A DNA stretch of 64,000 bases from Agrypnia vestita (Eukaryota; Arthropoda; Insecta; Trichoptera; Phryganeidae), in assembly GCA_016648135.1 (NCBI GenBank), contig JADDOH010024973.1, positions 372,001-436,000 on the forward strand, given 5' to 3'. The translations under genes were made by a program, and so were the position numbers. The notes under the pieces were generated by a model that had not been told where the DNA came from, did not search any database, and worked only from the letters and a program-made list of their open reading frames with translations. Shown in pieces: positions 21,413-31,341 of the stretch. How positions within the stretch are numbered: position 1 is the first letter of the stretch; each line of letters starts with the position of its first letter.

Positions 21413-21690
21413 TCCTTACTTACCATCGCACCGTTTCCCCGCGGTGGTGAGCAGAAAGGATAGAGCGCAACACTCTTCTGTCCTGATACACAACTCTCGC
21501 CTCGTCCACATTCATAGATCCTCGCAAGCAAGCTCGACGATTGTTGAGGCTCCTAACAGGGCCATCTTCCAGTATTTAGTCAATCTGATCAGGCCACGTC
21601 CTCCTCGGTTGCCTTTGTTTCTGGCGCCGACAAAATTTGCGTCATATATCTTTCCAACCATTCTTTCCCCATTCTTCCTTGTCGATGTAT
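21413..21690 (-). repeat. Family F repeat, longest copy (F2)
   Basis: Matches 18291-18410 and 47268-47460 through CCCCGCGGTGGTGAGCAGAA, AGGATAGAGCGCAACA and CAGGGCCATCTTCCAGTATT. The minus strand has a partly open frame reading KMALLGASTIVELAC and LLTTAGKRCDG across it. That hints that this is the coding 3' end of an unidentified retrotransposon, but I know no matching domain. Confidence 0.45.
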
Positions 21691-21930
21691 GATTGAAATA
21701 AAATATTGAATTATGTTTTTTTTGGAATTTCTGGAGTTAACAACTTTTGCAATTTTATAAATATAATTTTCAATGTCAATAAATCATCAGCAACAGATAA
21801 ATAAATATAATTTGAGTTTTAGGATAGATTTATTGTTCATAAAAAAAACTTAATGTTTTATACCATTATATAACCTAAAGATAGTATCTAATTAAAGGGG
21901 AAAAAAGAAAAATGATCCATCGTAAAGAAT
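21691..21930. other. A+T-rich spacer
   Basis: No feature recognised. Confidence 0.3.
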
Positions 21931-21954
21931 ACAATTTACTCTTCGAAAAAAATA

Positions 21955-22062
21955 TTCAAATCATCTGGTTTGTGTCTTCTGGGGTTACGAGCTTTTTAGT
22001 CGACGTTTCGGATCCCATTGTAGGGTCTATCATCAGGGCTAATAATGGACCCTGTAATGTAA
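21955..22062 (-). repeat. Family B ribozyme-like repeat, partly inverted (B2)
   Basis: On the minus strand, from 22037 down, it reads CTGATGATAGACCC, loop, GGGATCCGAAACGTCGAC. The CUGAUGA and GAAAC parts are perfect, and GUC, the commonest hammerhead cleavage triplet, follows GAAAC directly. An inverted second half (AATAATGGACCCTGTAATG, 22041-22059) starts and then stops, as in B3 but truncated. CAAATCATCTGGTTTGTGTC and CTTCTGGGGT on the plus side match the outer parts of B3. Confidence 0.6.
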
Positions 22063-22984
22063 AACTCACAAAATGTCCAAGTGGTTTGAATATTAATTGA
22101 AAACATCAATATATGGATGAAATGGATGCATTATGCACCTTTTTAATCCTGCTGTTACTACAGATGATAATTTTGAAGAAAACATCCAAGTGGATTGAAC
22201 TCTATCTACGCCTCGGATAGTAGGAACTGTTTGAAGAAAGAATCCTACAGATTGGATTCTTATCATGATATCTTCGTAAATATTTTTTTCTTCTTATAAT
22301 TGCATTAAAAAAACATAAAAAAATATCTTTAAAATGCACCCTTTTCAAAAAATTTGCAATAATTAATTAAATATTGAGGTGCCTATTAGTTTTTTGTAGA
22401 TTCAAATTTTAAACGCCATTTTATCAATTCCTTGTTTATTTGGTTGGTGACATTCTGCATAACTACGTCTAATTATCCTTATGTGGACAAAATCCAGTTA
22501 TTGAGTTCTTAGAACATACATAGGTATAAAAATATCGTTAATCCATAATTTCAGTTAAATACGTATATTTAAAATTTCCACAGAGAAATAAAACACCACA
22601 TGAAAATAATAGTTTAAAAATATCTTAAGCTCTAATTTTCCTTAGCAATCTCTTCTCAAAAAGTTAACTGGTATTAAAAAATTTGTTAGGAAATGAAAAA
22701 AGCATAAATAATAAAATATATCAAAAATTTAAATAAATTTACAATAATCCTAATATAAGAAATCAAAATTATATACACAGCGAGGGGGGAGTATATATAA
22801 ATATTACGAAATTTTGTAACGCGCTATTTTTATTAATTTAAGCTGAATATTTTTCTTATTATACATAAGATATGATTGAACCCTCTTTCTAAGGCTAAAT
22901 TGTATCTAGTTAAACAGTGTTAATAATAAATAATATTAATATTATATCATCGTCATTTCTTGGAGGTTTCAATAACTACATTTT
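22063..22984. other. A+T-rich stretch, nothing recognised
   Basis: No coding or repeat feature recognised. Confidence 0.4.
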
Positions 22985-23205
22985 TTGCAGGTCATATCAT
23001 TCAGAGGATGGAAATCGCTGGACGAATGCAGTTATCCGATGGTAGGAACCAAGGGAATCAGAGGCCAACAGTCCACCCTAAAATACACTGAACTGAGATA
23101 ATCATCATATTCTGAGGAAAAATATTACAGAGAATAAAAATGGACAGAGAAAATTGGGAGATAAATCAGCGGAAAATAGAAAATGGCTGACGACGATGAA
23201 TCATT
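22985..23205 (+). pseudogene. Non-LTR retrotransposon C-terminal fragment
   Basis: A short stretch encodes GHIIQR and, in the next frame, DGNRWTNAVIRW, blocks typical of the C-terminal tail of RTE-like reverse transcriptases. Stops and frameshifts follow. The fragment ends in a GATGAATCATTATTATT tail near 23196-23212. It is an old, 5'-truncated copy. Confidence 0.6.
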
Positions 23206-24129
23206 ATTATTCATTACACAATATCCGTTAACCACAGTGTTGGGTGACGAAATCACATCTAAATGTATGAAATGAAACAATTATTTTAACAACTTGTTAG
23301 AACATCATAGTTTTTTCAAGGCATTGAACGCGGCTCTGGCTTCTAGAACAAAAACTTATAATAAGAAGTTGCCACTAAAAAGTTGATTCATTTATAAGTT
23401 GTGATGAAATTGTTGATTTTAAGATAGCAAATAATTTATAACATCATCACGACGCGAAGATGGTGTGCTTAGCATGGCTCATTCCTTCTCATTAATAAAG
23501 GAAATCACGTACGTGTCGCAACAAATTAAATAAAAGTATAGCCTTACATTGTCAACTAGGGAGGACAAAAACAAATTAAATGTTTGGGACAACTTGGGGA
23601 ACGATCTAGATCGCATTCCTGTGACCCATAATGTTTCTTTCGACACGTCACTGGCCGATGTGTAATAAATTATTTTAATTTTCAACTCGCACGCCTTGCA
23701 TGATAATCAATCCTATGTACTGTAAAAGTATCTAAAAATTAAAACCTGACATTCTTAAATTAAAACATTTTTACACCACATTGCTCGAATTCAATATACA
23801 ATTAATATTTTTAAATCTCATGTTGAATTTTTTATAGAAATTGACAAAATTATCTAGTTATTTTAGTTTATTGGAATACTTACATCAATTCTGAGGCGAA
23901 AATTGGAATTCTATGTGAATTATGAAATTTTTTCAATACGGACTTTTTAAATATACTTTAATTTTATTGAAAATAACCCCTAAAATTAGACAACAAAAAG
24001 CGAAAAACAATCGGATATAGAACAGATTTAAAAATGGGTCGCTCAGATACTTTGGATGACGTTGAACACAGATGAAAGAGAAGAGAAATCAAGAAATATA
24101 CATACCTAAAACACGGTTATGTTAAAACG
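23206..24129. other. A+T-rich stretch, nothing recognised
   Basis: The 68-codon minus frame at 23479-23685 has no recognised domain. No repeat boundary was seen. Confidence 0.35.
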
Positions 24130-24360
24130 TAATAACTTCACTGTCTGTCTGTCTTTCCGTAACTTCCTGTAACATACGTAATTTCATCCAAATTCACGAC
24201 TTAAACGAAATTACACGAGCGTGAACCTCGGACGCGCAAGTGCCAGCGCGACACCCAAGCGACATTGCTACCACCGTCTCTCCGTGGACCGTCAAAAATA
24301 TACTATTTATACTAGGGCTTAGCAAAGACGTGAACCATTTCATGTTCCGTGATGAATATA
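24130..24360 (-). repeat. Family D SINE-like repeat (D2)
   Basis: The plus strand reads CTGTCTGTCTGTC, then CGTAACTTCCTGTAACATAC, AATTCACGACTTAAACGAAA, CCGTGGACCGTCAAAAATAT and ACTAGGGCTTAGC. All match D3 in order and D1/D4 in reverse complement. The polymerase III B-box-like word is eroded here. Confidence 0.55.
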
Positions 24361-25759
24361 TAAAACCAGAATTTACACTCGAAATGGAAGACGTCCGCGA
24401 AAGTTCTAGTGTTAGAAGCCTTAAAAATCGATGAGCAAATGCTTTCAGAAACGATAAAGGTTCATCCAGGTAAATAATTTTGGCTGATATTAAGTCCACC
24501 CTGTCGTACAGTATCTATATTCATTAACTATTTGTCTATAATGACGTGTAAGAACACAAAATATAATCGTTATCAAAATCACATAATTTTATTGATATCT
24601 GTTTGACTGAAAAAACTGTTTGAAAAGAAACATGCAAAACTGATGAATTTATACTCAAAAAGTAAAATTTCTCAAAAAAAAATCGAACTTTTGAAGTCAA
24701 TAATAAATATACATTTTGCTTAGTTCTATCAATGTTATATTAATAACCACCAGGTTATATTCAGATTGATAAATATGAGTATTATCGAGTAAATTTTGGT
24801 TGCAAAATTAAAATATATTTTTCTGAGATAACTTTGAACCCCACAAAAATGTATATCTGATGATGAAATGTATCCAAATAATTAAATGTCTTGTACTCGT
24901 ATTTATATTAAAGTCAATTTATATAGTTATAATCGTATCCCTTACCTAATGACAATTTGGTATACAAATCATCTAGCTTTTTCATATATAGGTATATATC
25001 TTTTATATAATCTTAAGCCCAAACTAAATACATAATTTGTACGAAATCATTTTTAAATATTTTTATTTGGAATAAAAATTAAAATCAATTATTTTTACAG
25101 AAGCAGTTTTGGTAATTCACTATTATCAAGAATTAATCGTGTATTATTAGAATATTATTTTGCGAATCTAATAAAGAATCGGATGAAATTATTACACCGC
25201 AAATTTCTGTTTGTATAAAGATCAGTACAGTTCAATAAAAATTCTTTAAAAGTGTTATTATTCTTGAATATTAAATACAGGATTCAATACACCTTCATAC
25301 TTTTCGCTAATTGTACAAATATTATAATATATTTATTTAATACATTGTTTTTTCTTACTGATAATAAAATATAACGATTTTATCTATTTAAATAAAAATA
25401 TTTTGTTAATAAAAATTAACATATCAAAGCATTAACTAGCAATATTGAGTCTGATTTTGCAAAACATTTAATAGAATATGACCATACATTTTATACTAAC
25501 ACAGGTTTAAAATTTTTACATTTCAGCTATAAGATTCCACAAATAAATAATTTAGAAATACTTGAAATTAAGAAAAACGTTAATATTAATTCTAATATAA
25601 TAAATACACAGACGAAATTTTTGCATAATCCTATTTTGAATATTTTTCCACTTAACATTCCATATTCTCCAGATGACCGATAATAATTAACACCTCGATC
25701 CCCCCCTCCCCTCACCTACCCCCTCACCGGGCCCTTAACCATAACACATTTGCTTGGTT
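24361..25759. other. A+T-rich stretch, nothing recognised
   Basis: No recognised product or repeat. A C-rich patch at 25695-25740 (CCCCCCTCCCC) stands out but is short. Confidence 0.35.
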
Positions 25760-25910
25760 TAACTTTAAAAAAAAATTTAGTATACAATAATCCTGAAGTA
25801 GGGAACATTGTTCCCGAAACATGTAGATTGTGTTTTATTTTAATAATAATGTCACCAAAAAGTTCAACCCTTCATGCAGAAGAAAAAATATTCTTCGAAC
25901 AGGTAATAAA
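25760..25910 (+). repeat. Family A ribozyme-like repeat (A5), best helices
   Basis: At 25793-25825 it reads CTGAAGT, then AGGGAACATTGTTCCC with a perfect 6-bp stem, then GAAACATGTA. The bases before the core (ATAATC) pair with those after it (GATTGT) to make a 6-bp outer helix including one G-U pair, and ACATGT is self-complementary. This is the layout of a minimal type I hammerhead with a dimer-forming helix III. Against it, the last A of CUGANGA is U here, and an unpaired A separates the core from the inner stem. Downstream, AATAATGTCACCAAAAAGTT matches A1. Confidence 0.6.
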
Positions 25911-26823
25911 AATTTGGTAGGTATGTCTTGTATCTAGTCAATAATAAAAATGTGCTCAATGGCTATCTATTTTTTGCAACGTATGTGCTCAGCACCTCAT
26001 AACTTAGATAATATCAAGAAATTTCAAATTCCTTTGGTTGTAGAACATCATACTCAATACATTAAACATTGCATTCAACAACATCGATGAGAATTTTACA
26101 TCATACCGCGTTCAGCCGATACCTACAAAAGTGTTTGATAATGCAGTGCAGCACTTTGGAATGCTTTCGATGTAAAATATAATTCAATATGAAGCAATTA
26201 ATTACGTCGATGTCAGGAGCTGAATTATAAATCAAAATTAATAACATTTCTCTCGTGAAAGATGAGTGATAATTACATAACCGGTTTACACATCAAGGGT
26301 GTAATCTTGATGCTAGTATTTTGTATTCGTTGTGTAAAACAATATTAATTTTAAAAAAATATTTAATATTTATAAAAAATTCAACATATTTCCAAATACA
26401 ATTAGATATACAATTTTTAAGTTTATTAAACTTTCATTATTCAATTCATAATACATTGTTAAAACATTGTTTATATAATATGTAACTGAACTTACAAATA
26501 TTACACAGAATGCTGCAATAAAATGTGCTTTTCGAAATTAATCCTTTCACAAATGTCAATTATATTCTTATGTTACAAATTGCCTACCTACACAAGCTTA
26601 CAATTGATCAAAATTCTATGTACCTACTTACAAAACGAATTAAAATAAATTAGGTGAATTATCTAGAAAATACGCTGAGAATATCTACCCAAAAAAAAAC
26701 TATTTCGTTTTCATTCTTATCATAGAACTAGAAAAATCATACTTTCTAGATGTAATATTTCATTATTTGCCTGATATCTGTATTTGTAGTAAATTCGATT
26801 ACTTGAATGGCTCTGAAAATAAA
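25911..26823. other. A+T-rich stretch, nothing recognised
   Basis: No feature recognised. Confidence 0.4.
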
Positions 26824-26835
26824 CTGATTGATCGT
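26824..26835 (+). repeat. Direct repeat (target duplication) left of B3
   Basis: CTGATTGATCGT here is repeated exactly at 27038-27049, directly past the other end of repeat B3. Confidence 0.75.
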
Positions 26836-27037
26836 ATCTTCTGGGGTATTATGCCATGTTATTACGACCTTTCTGGCCAACGTTTCGGATCCCATTGTAA
26901 GGTCCATCATCAGGGCTGATAATGGACCCTGCAATGGGATCCGAAACGTCAGCCAGAAAGGTCGTAATATCACGGAATAATACCCCAGAAAACACAAATC
27001 AGAAGATTCTGAGTGGCCGTGAAAACCTAAGAACATT
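26836..27037 (+). mobile_element. Family B ribozyme-like retroposon with inverted halves (B3)
   Basis: A 202-bp unit flanked by an exact 12-bp direct repeat. 26838 to about 26987 is an inverted repeat: CTTCTGGGGTATTAT...TTACGACCTTTCTGG and ACGTTTCGGATCCCATTG on the left return in reverse complement on the right. Each half holds one core. Minus strand: CTGATGATGGACC...GGGATCCGAAACGTTGGCC. Plus strand: CTGATAATGGACCC...GGGATCCGAAACGTCAGCC. The minus core is perfect at CUGAUGA and GAAAC, and GCC before it pairs with GGC after GUU. A unique tail (AACACAAATCAGAAGATTCT, GAGTGGCCGTGAAAACCTAA) closes the element. Inverted terminal parts, a ribozyme-like core and a 10-15-bp-class duplication recall Penelope-like elements; no polymerase is encoded here. 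Confidence 0.7.
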
Positions 27038-27049
27038 CTGATTGATCGT
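27038..27049 (+). repeat. Direct repeat (target duplication) right of B3
   Basis: Exact copy of 26824-26835 (CTGATTGATCGT). Confidence 0.75.
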
Positions 27050-27639
27050 TGATAATATAAAGATAACGTAGATCTATTGTGAGCAAAATATTATTTCTTA
27101 TAGATTTTTATATTAAATTGGCACAGAAGTTGACTGCTGGCAAAGAATAGTCAAAGATATTAAGAAGGTTTGTGTGGTAAAACTGAAAATCTAATTATGA
27201 AATAGAGTTGAATAAAATGCATTGAGCATCATCTAGCATATCAATCAGTGCAGATTCTTTTTAAGGATGAAAGCAAAATTTTTAACTTTCTCTAATGAGG
27301 CTGCACCCCTGGCATATCCCAGGCAGTGTTTTTTCACGATTCGCATACGGGAAGGGGCACCAAACAATCCTGACAATTCCTGTCTCGCCGTCATAAAAAT
27401 AACTCTGTTTTGTCAGCTCTCTAAGCTCGACACTAAGCACTTTGAAATTTAACATCGCGACATGAGCTAAATTAATCGTCTTCATTAATCAACCTTCGCA
27501 AATAATACAAATGTTGACTAAAATATTTATCGTTGCATTAACCCTGATTAACGTCAAAAATAAGAATATAGTAAAAATTGCGTTATTGTTAAACTAAAGC
27601 AACACAAAATATAATTAATAATTTTAATAAGAAAACAAA
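27050..27639. other. Stretch with no recognised gene
   Basis: A slightly G+C-richer patch at 27290-27450 has 60-67-codon frames on both strands without a known domain. Confidence 0.35.
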
Positions 27640-27890
27640 TTCTTATTCTTCTTCTACCCCTTATCCTATTGGGTCGGGGTCCCTGCACCGCATAAAAGGT
27701 TCCAACTTTTCCTCTCTTGGGTTTCGCTCTCCGCGTCAGCCCAATTTAGTTGCATGTTGCAACCTCGACTCGCAGCAGTCCTCCAACTCTTTCCGCCAGC
27801 TCCTCCTAGGATGGCACCTTAGTCTTCTGCCTTCTGGTCTTGCCTGGTATATCTGCCGGGATCCGCTATCCGATCCGAAGATATATAACA
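27640..27890 (-). pseudogene. Non-LTR retrotransposon 3' end, decayed
   Basis: On the minus strand, remnants of a coding tail (RSWRKELEDCCESRLQHA, then FMRCRDPDPIG and a stop) are followed by a GTAGAAGAAGAATAAG tail near 27645. The arrangement resembles the C-terminus and 3' end of insect non-LTR elements. It is a different family from the RTE-like copy at 9806. Confidence 0.5.
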
Positions 27891-28234
27891 GTCACCGTAA
27901 CTGTGATTTCTCGAGAAACGTCAATAAGGGTTCTACTTCGACAATTCTCTTATTTATAAAGATGTGCTTATCAAATTAAACCACTCACAAATGTTATTTC
28001 TGATTCTGTCCCTTCTGGCAACTCCTACTATACAAGAATAAAAAAAATTAATAAAAAAAAAATTAACAATGGTGATATTTTAACGCTTATGTCAATAGTG
28101 AGCTGTTACATAATTCAGATTACACAAAAGATAAATATTACAGAACGTACGAATTGATGGTTCGTACCTGAATAAAATATAAATTTAAAAAAAAATTGTA
28201 ACATAACGAATTATTGATATCAATGACTCAAATA
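27891..28234. other. A+T-rich spacer
   Basis: No feature recognised. Confidence 0.3.
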
Positions 28235-28660
28235 CATACATGGTGTAATAGAGCTTTTCCACAATACTTTACAAGTGGATTCCTGCCTCGATTATGAGTC
28301 GAAAAGGTCCAAGCGACTGCGACTATCAAAGTTTTCAATTTTTTTTCTCCATATTTCTAAATTATTTTTTGCAAAACGTGTAATTATCATTATAGATACT
28401 TATGTGGATTATGAAAATTCATTAATTTTAATACAAGTCAAATAACAAGATAAAAACTTGGAAAAAATTTATTTTCTATTTCTACAACGTTTTCATCATT
28501 TTATTTAACATGTATTGAAGTGAGTGATTTTTTTGCAATCGATATAAGTTACTGTAATGATAGTTCAACGTTTTGAAAAAAATAAGTCAGATATGTGAAA
28601 AAAAAAATGCAAAATTCGATGTTGTGATTATATAGGTCATGGTTGCTTCGACATTTTCGA
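28235..28660. mobile_element. Foldback element, family E, diverged copy (E2)
   Basis: Both arms match E1 in order: GTGTAATAGAGC, GGATTCCTG, ATTATGAGTC, a CAAGCGAC block, ATTATTTTTTGCAAAA, then about 28485 onward the reverse complement back to AGGTCATGGTTGCTTC. More diverged than E1, with eroded termini. No open frame. Confidence 0.6.
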
Positions 28661-28681
28661 GTAAAAATCCATTCATAAAAT

Positions 28682-29056
28682 ATTCTGCCCTACTAAGCTA
28701 AAAAGCAGTAAATCTATACTCTTTAGAAAATGTTTTTTTATGGTTTTGGATACTTGAGCTCATATTTTACATTTTTAATAAGCTTGTTTGCCTTATTTCT
28801 ATCAAAATATTAAAATATAAGCATAAGCAGTGTATCCATCTGGGGTATGTAACATGTAGCTTATTTACAGTTTAAACTGTGTAAAAATATCACAAATAAT
28901 AATAAAATAACCTTTTTATCTGTAATATTTCAATATCTATTGACCGAAATGAAAAAATCATTTGAATTATAGAAATGGCTCCATTCACATTTCCTTGATT
29001 TACTCAGTCATTAGTTTAATGGAGATACTGCTTTTTAGCTTAGTGGGGCAGTATTG
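28682..29056. mobile_element. Foldback-type element with 30-bp inverted termini (family I)
   Basis: CTACTAAGCTAAAAAGCAGTA at the left (with TATTCTGCC before it) and TACTGCTTTTTAGCTTAGTG (with GGGCAGTATTG after it) at the right are inverted repeats of about 30 bases with one or two mismatches, 375 bp end to end. The inside is A+T-rich and noncoding. It adjoins E2 almost directly, suggesting nested or hot-spot insertion. Confidence 0.5.
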
Positions 29057-29159
29057 CGGACTAACTTTTTTACATCCTATATATGTAAATCAGCGGTTAT
29101 TTGGATGGAGATAATCAGCGGTTATCTTGACGAAAAAAAGTATCTAAATTTTAATGAAA
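29057..29159. other. Short direct repeat of GATAATCAGCGGTTAT
   Basis: ATCAGCGGTTAT occurs twice at 29088-29100 and 29113-29125, a small local duplication. Confidence 0.4.
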
Positions 29160-29530
29160 TAGCAACACTGGCTGCGTATTTATAGATACTTTTTTAGACT
29201 TTTCCAAGAATGACGTTCAGGGCAGTGTGGATAGCTTAGCTCAATTATCTTGATTTGGCTGCGTAGATCACAAAATGATCATTAAATTGCGGGATTTTTG
29301 TGCGATGATCATGCTCCACTTCAAGCTGTCGCTAACTGTACATTTCTTCGCTCAAAGCCAGTAATTAGTAATATTGCTCGTCGGCACGCTCTGTCGGCGC
29401 TGTTTAAATGATGGGTAGTAAGATTTGAGGTCTGAGCAGGTGAGCGCTGATTTAGAATCCGTACGGAGTACAAAAGAAGAGAATGCAAGAATCTCACACT
29501 GCGGAAGATTTACGGTTTCCTAAAGATAAA
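29160..29530. other. Candidate conserved noncoding island
   Basis: Single-copy, balanced-composition DNA without a useful open frame, containing AATGACGTTC, TTAATTAG-like homeodomain words (CAGTAATTAGTAATA) and CTGTCGGCGCTG. Regulatory function is inferred from composition only. Confidence 0.2.
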
Positions 29531-29754
29531 ATGTAAATAGACCTCGCTATTTCGTTGTAATAATATTACGAAAATATCTCTACTTATTTAGTGAGCTAGA
29601 AACAGTACAACTTTATAATGGGCATGATTCACACAGCCGGCTTGCGTATTTTTTTAAAAATTAACAAAAAAAAATTTAATCGCTTTATATAAAAAATTAA
29701 AAAATTCATAGAACCAATGGTTTTATAATTTTTTGTAGACTAATTTCAGTATCA

Positions 29755-30050
29755 AATATAATAATTTCGTTATCTGTCCGTTCTGTTGAGTTCCGTCTGT
29801 CTTTCTGTTTTTCTCTCCGTTCGTAACTTCGTGTTACGTGCGTAATTGCGTTCGAATTCACGGCTAAAAAAACAAATTAAACGGTCGCAGACCAAATTTA
29901 ACCCTCGGCCACCAAACCCGAACCGCCCGCTTCGCGCATGTCGCTAAGGCCCCCTCTCAGTGGACCGCCAAAAATATACTATAAATGTATACTAGGGCTT
30001 AGCCGCGAACCAAATGTTCCATTATTTTTTATGGGTTTCAGCTAGTAAAT
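29755..30050 (-). repeat. Family D SINE-like repeat (D3)
   Basis: Same blocks and orientation as D2, better preserved: GTCTGTCTTTCTG, TTCGAATTCACGGCTAAAAA, CAGTGGACCGCCAAAAATAT and TATACTAGGGCTTAGCCGCG. On minus the AAATTTGGTCTGCGACC region corresponds to the B-box-like segment of D1 and D4. Confidence 0.55.
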
Positions 30051-30309
30051 GTAATAAGTTTTAATAATAATCACAAGGATAAACATGGCTTATTGTAATT
30101 AGGCCCACCAAGATCTCATTTAAAAAACTGTTTTTTTTTAAAAAGGCTTAATAGCCTGTAACCTACCCAAATCAAAAGATGTTAAAAGAATATATCGTTT
30201 ATTTGTAAATGAAAAATATTTATATAAAAAAATTGCCGAAGAAAGAAAAGTTTATTAACAGTTCACTCGCGTATTTCAAACCGATTACACTTGTGTAAAT
30301 TATAAAAAT
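30051..30309. other. A+T-rich spacer
   Basis: No feature recognised. Confidence 0.3.
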
Positions 30310-30545
30310 TTGTCTAAAATAAATTATCATACATCTCATTATCCACTGGATGAATATTCATGTCGAGTTCTGGAAGTACTGGATCTGAAGATTGAAATGA
30401 AACGATTGTACTTGGGACGTCCGTGGAGTGAAGAGCGGGCCCCGGCTCACGTCAAATGTTCCTCCGAGGAAAGCACCGAGTTTGTTGATTGCCCGATTGC
30501 AATTAAGGAACAATCCTACTAATTGGACGATGAAATGTCTAGGTT
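30310..30545 (+). other. Balanced-composition patch with unassigned open frame
   Basis: A 70-codon open frame (30310-30522) has no ATG at its start and reads HYPLDEYSCRVLEVLDLKIE, then RPWSEERAPAHVKC. Composition is markedly more G+C-rich than both sides, as an exon might be, but I recognise no domain. There is no AG acceptor context strong enough to call an exon. Confidence 0.2.
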
Positions 30546-30950
30546 GATGGGTTCTTATGTATGAAATACAAATTTGTATAACTTTTTCGTTATCATTTGT
30601 CCGATCTCGGTTGCTAACATTTTTGACAGTTGCATCGTTAACCGCGTTATTTGGTGAATTTATTACGTGTTTTAAAACAAAACTGTTTTAATTGTTTCTC
30701 AGTATTGTGAAACAATGGTTTTTGTTAAGTAAACAAATTGTAGTTTTATTGTTTAATTTTATTTATTGTGACAGGGGAAAGAGAGACTGCCCTAATTGAA
30801 ATAATTAACGCAACCACATAATTTTGCATTGTGCATTTTTTCCTCTTTAGACACCCAATATTCGTGTCATAATTTAATTTCAATAATTATTTATGGAAAC
30901 TATATATATTAATTTATTTTTTACTATTATTATATTAATTTGACGCACTG
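30546..30950. other. A+T-rich stretch, nothing recognised
   Basis: No feature recognised. Confidence 0.35.
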
Positions 30951-31116
30951 AGAAGCTTGTTGGTTTAAAGGTAAGATTTTTGATTAGTGATCAAGAGGTT
31001 GGGGTGGGTACAAATCTCATTCCAGCAGATCACCAATTGAATACTATGTTTCTTCAGCTTAGTTTAAAAATAGTAAGCATATTAATGTGAAACATATTCA
31101 GTGTGTGATCTCTTTT
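30951..31116 (+). mobile_element. tRNA-derived SINE, diverged copy S5
   Basis: The head GAAGCTTGTTGGTTTAAAGG, an eroded B box (GGTACAAATCTCATTCC), AGCTTAGTTTAAAAATAGTA and TTAATGTGAAACATATTC follow the order of the better copies at 9600 and 45649. It is the most diverged of the six. Confidence 0.65.
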
Positions 31117-31146
31117 ATGAAAACATTTTTCAAAAAAAAGTTAACA

Positions 31147-31341
31147 ATATGAATTCATATATTTAAACGTGTATTCATATTGTTATTTCTTAAGAGTGTT
31201 AAAAAAGTAGATTCAAATTACAATTTTAATTTGAATTATTTAAGAATATGAATACATATTATATTTAAATGTGTATTCATATTGTTATTTCTTAAGAGTG
31301 TTAAAAAAGAAGATTCGAATTACAATTTTAATTTGAATTAC
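31147..31341 (+). repeat. Tandem duplication, two units of about 102 bp
   Basis: ATATGAAT(T/A)CATAT, TTTAAA(C/T)GTGTATTCATATTG and TTATTTCTTAAGAGTGTTAA recur at a spacing of 102 bases, and both units end in ACAATTTTAATTTGAATTA. The units differ at only a few sites, so the duplication is fairly recent. Confidence 0.85.

Noticed and set aside
26746..27036. 96-codon minus-strand frame
   Set aside because: It runs through the inverted repeat B3; no protein signal.
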